From JAEINY01 sp942490535 (GTDB lineage Bacteria; Bacteroidota; Bacteroidia; Bacteroidales; Marinilabiliaceae), in contig CALNXQ010000004.1 in NCBI GenBank assembly GCA_942490535.1, positions 434,001-498,000 on the forward strand: a stretch of DNA of 64,000 nucleotides. Reading direction: 5' to 3'. This document shows, piece by piece, positions 62,698 to 64,000 of this stretch. The position numbers and the translations under genes were made by a program. Under the pieces are notes generated by a model. That model worked only from the letters and a program-made list of their open reading frames with translations. It had not been told where the DNA came from and ran no database searches. How positions within the stretch are numbered: position 1 is the stretch's first letter; the number at the start of each line of letters is the position of its first letter.

Positions 62698-62988
62698 ATG
62701 AAAAGATCAAGAAGAAAGCATTCCGCAAATTTTAAAGCAAAAGTAGCTATTGAAGCGCTTAAAGAACGTTATAGTTTAGCAGAACTATCCTCTAAATATG
62801 AAGTAAGTCAAAGCCAGATAAGTAAATGGAAACAGGCATTTCTTGAAGGATCAAGTGTGGTTTTTGAAAAAGAATCTAAAAGCTTAGAAAAAGAGGAGTT
62901 TGATTCAGAAAAGCTGTATGCAAAAATCGGTAGATTAGAATTAGAGAATGAGTATCTAAAAAAAAACTTAAAGAAATTGGAACTGTGA
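62698..62988 (+). CDS. IS3-family transposase OrfA
   Basis: 96 residues. It starts with MKRSRRKHSANFKAKVAIEA, followed by a helix-turn-helix (AELSSKYEVSQSQISKWKQ) and a C-terminal leucine zipper. It binds the IS ends. An A9 run at 62958-62966 is a likely -1 frameshift site: the orfB frame is open from there, giving the usual OrfAB fusion. Confidence 0.92.
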   Translation: MKRSRRKHSANFKAKVAIEALKERYSLAELSSKYEVSQSQISKWKQAFLEGSSVVFEKESKSLEKEEFDSEKLYAKIGRLELENEYLKKNLKKLEL

Positions 62989-63792
62989 GCCAATTACGAA
63001 GTACGATTGATTTAAAAGAAGAATTAAGTGTTCGTTCTCAATGTGAATTATTGGGTATAAATCGGAGTGGTTTATATTACACTACCATTGGCGAATCAAA
63101 AGAGAATCTGGAACTTATGAAGATAATGGATCAGCATTTTATGGAGCATCCCACCTATGGTGTTTTACAGATGCAAGATTACCTAAAGGATGAAGGTTAT
63201 TGTGTAAATGAAAAACGGGTTCGCAGGCTCCTTCGAAAGATGGGTATTATGGCCATTTATCCACAACGTAATCTAAGCAAATTATTGCATGCCAAATATG
63301 TTCATCCTTACTTACTCAGGGGATTGTCTATTGAACGGCGAAATCAGGTGTGGGCCATTGATATTACCTATATCCCCATGGCCAAAGGCTTCATGTATTT
63401 AACTGCCATTATTGATGTTTATAGCCGTTATGTTGTAGGCTGAGACCTGCATTAAAGTGCTTAAAAACGCTATTTCCAAACATGGAAAGCCGGAAATTGT
63501 TAATTCCGATCAAGGCTCTCAATTTACATGCGACAAATGGGTTAGCATCCTTGAAGATGAGGATATTAAGATCAGCATGGATGGCAAAGGACGTGCATTG
63601 GATAATATTTATATTGAGCGCTTATGGAGGACTGTTAAACGAGATTACGTATATTTAAACCCTGCTGATGATGGATGGGAATTATACCAAGGTTTGAAAA
63701 CCTTCTTTGAGGAGTATAATTACAAGAAACATCATCAGGGTATTAACAGGCAAATACCTTATAATGTATTCAGTAATCAGGCCGTTGCATAG
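62985..63792 (+). pseudogene. IS3-family transposase OrfB, broken
   Basis: The first part (62985-63443) has the IS3 N-terminal region and the first catalytic Asp in QVWAIDITYIP, then stops at TGA in VVG-stop. The second part (63457-63792) continues in another frame with the second Asp (VNSDQGSQFT) and the Glu (NIYIERLWRTVKRDYV). Between them the usual linker is about 26 bp too short (estimated from family spacing), so the gene has a small deletion with a frameshift. The element should not be able to move by itself. Confidence 0.88.
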
Positions 63793-64000
63793 TTTTATTC
63801 TTACCAGATGACAAAGGTATATTAAGCAGAGAACCTGTAAAGGTCGTATCAAAAAATCTCCACCCTGAAAAAGGGTAGTATTTTTCGCTCTCCACCTTGA
63901 CAGAACCTCATGCTCAACATGATGATGTATCTGAAAAGAAAAAAACAAAAAATAATGTCTAAGAAACATGGTTTAGTGGTCTAGTAAATGGGGAGTAGAA

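Larger units (their letters stand above)
62639..63997 (+). mobile_element. IS3-family element, degenerate
   Basis: About 1.36 kb. Imperfect terminal repeats of 24 bp (62639-62662 and 63974-63997) match at 17 of 24 positions: outer TACTCCC and inner AGACCACTA, with a diverged centre. The exact ends may extend a few bases, and the right end is at the window edge. It contains orfA and a broken orfB. The 63793-63973 stretch is non-coding IS tail. Confidence 0.7.

Noticed and set aside
62511..62735. 74-aa frame with an N-terminal membrane helix
   Set aside because: The second half is IS3 DNA. The first half continues in frame from an ATG at 62463 through a stop codon, so I call it a pseudogene fragment.
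1..64000. tRNA, rRNA and CRISPR loci
   Set aside because: None could be recognised by eye; small RNAs without clear signatures may have been missed.

Overview
The window looks like a chromosome segment of a chitin-degrading, fermentative Bacteroidota bacterium. The signs are C-terminal sorting domains of the type IX secretion system on two large secreted proteins, promoters that fit the Bacteroidota -7 motif TAnnTTTG, a TonB-dependent receptor, a DUF6266 protein and a fused DmsB-DmsC subunit. A free-living or sediment member of the Bacteroidia or Cytophagia (Marinilabiliales-like) is my best guess, but no rRNA or marker gene is present to test it. All names come from reading motifs; no database search was run.

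Region 1 (1-4.3 kb) holds two secreted chitin-active proteins built from the same modules. Region 2 (4.5-7.9 kb) is housekeeping: an AI-2E/PerM-type permease, a cold-shock protein and a DEAD-box RNA helicase. Region 3 (8-18.5 kb) has an intact IS30-family element inserted just upstream of a chemoreceptor gene, then a DUF6266 protein, a TonB receptor, a lipoprotein, a SpoIIAA-like protein, an MFS permease and a second chemoreceptor.

Region 4 (18.8-25.9 kb) is a seven-gene minus-strand operon: butyrate kinase, four subunits of a 2-oxoacid:ferredoxin oxidoreductase, a PLP aminotransferase and phosphate butyryltransferase. A divergent Lrp/AsnC regulator sits beside it. Together these suggest amino acids (probably branched-chain) being fermented to short-chain acids with ATP and reduced ferredoxin. 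Region 5 (26-31 kb) encodes a molybdopterin oxidoreductase with a fused FeS/membrane-anchor subunit, and a convergent PepSY-TM protein. Region 6 (31-41.3 kb) is mixed: a sensor kinase, an outer-membrane protein next to a third chemoreceptor, a phosphoesterase, a glycosylasparaginase, a Gfo/Idh oxidoreductase and a ThrE-type exporter.

Region 7 (41.4-60 kb) is the most unusual part: about 18.6 kb containing only signal-transduction genes. Paralogous HisKA_3 kinase/NarL regulator pairs lie on both sides of a chemosensory core (CheW, chemoreceptor, degenerate receiver, CheA). An HK/receiver/receiver-HK operon lies between, and a receiver plus another chemoreceptor close the island. No flagellar genes, cheR, cheB or canonical cheY are visible in the window. 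The receiver beside cheA has lost its phosphoacceptor Asp. A kinase and a chemoreceptor in the island share a homologous sensor. Related CAGG-containing dyads precede the plus-strand transcription units, which suggests one regulatory circuit.

Region 8 (60-64 kb) has a flavin reductase-like protein, a GH18 lipoprotein chitinase, a cluster of short palindromes, and a decaying gene cut by a degenerate IS3-family element that runs to about the window edge.
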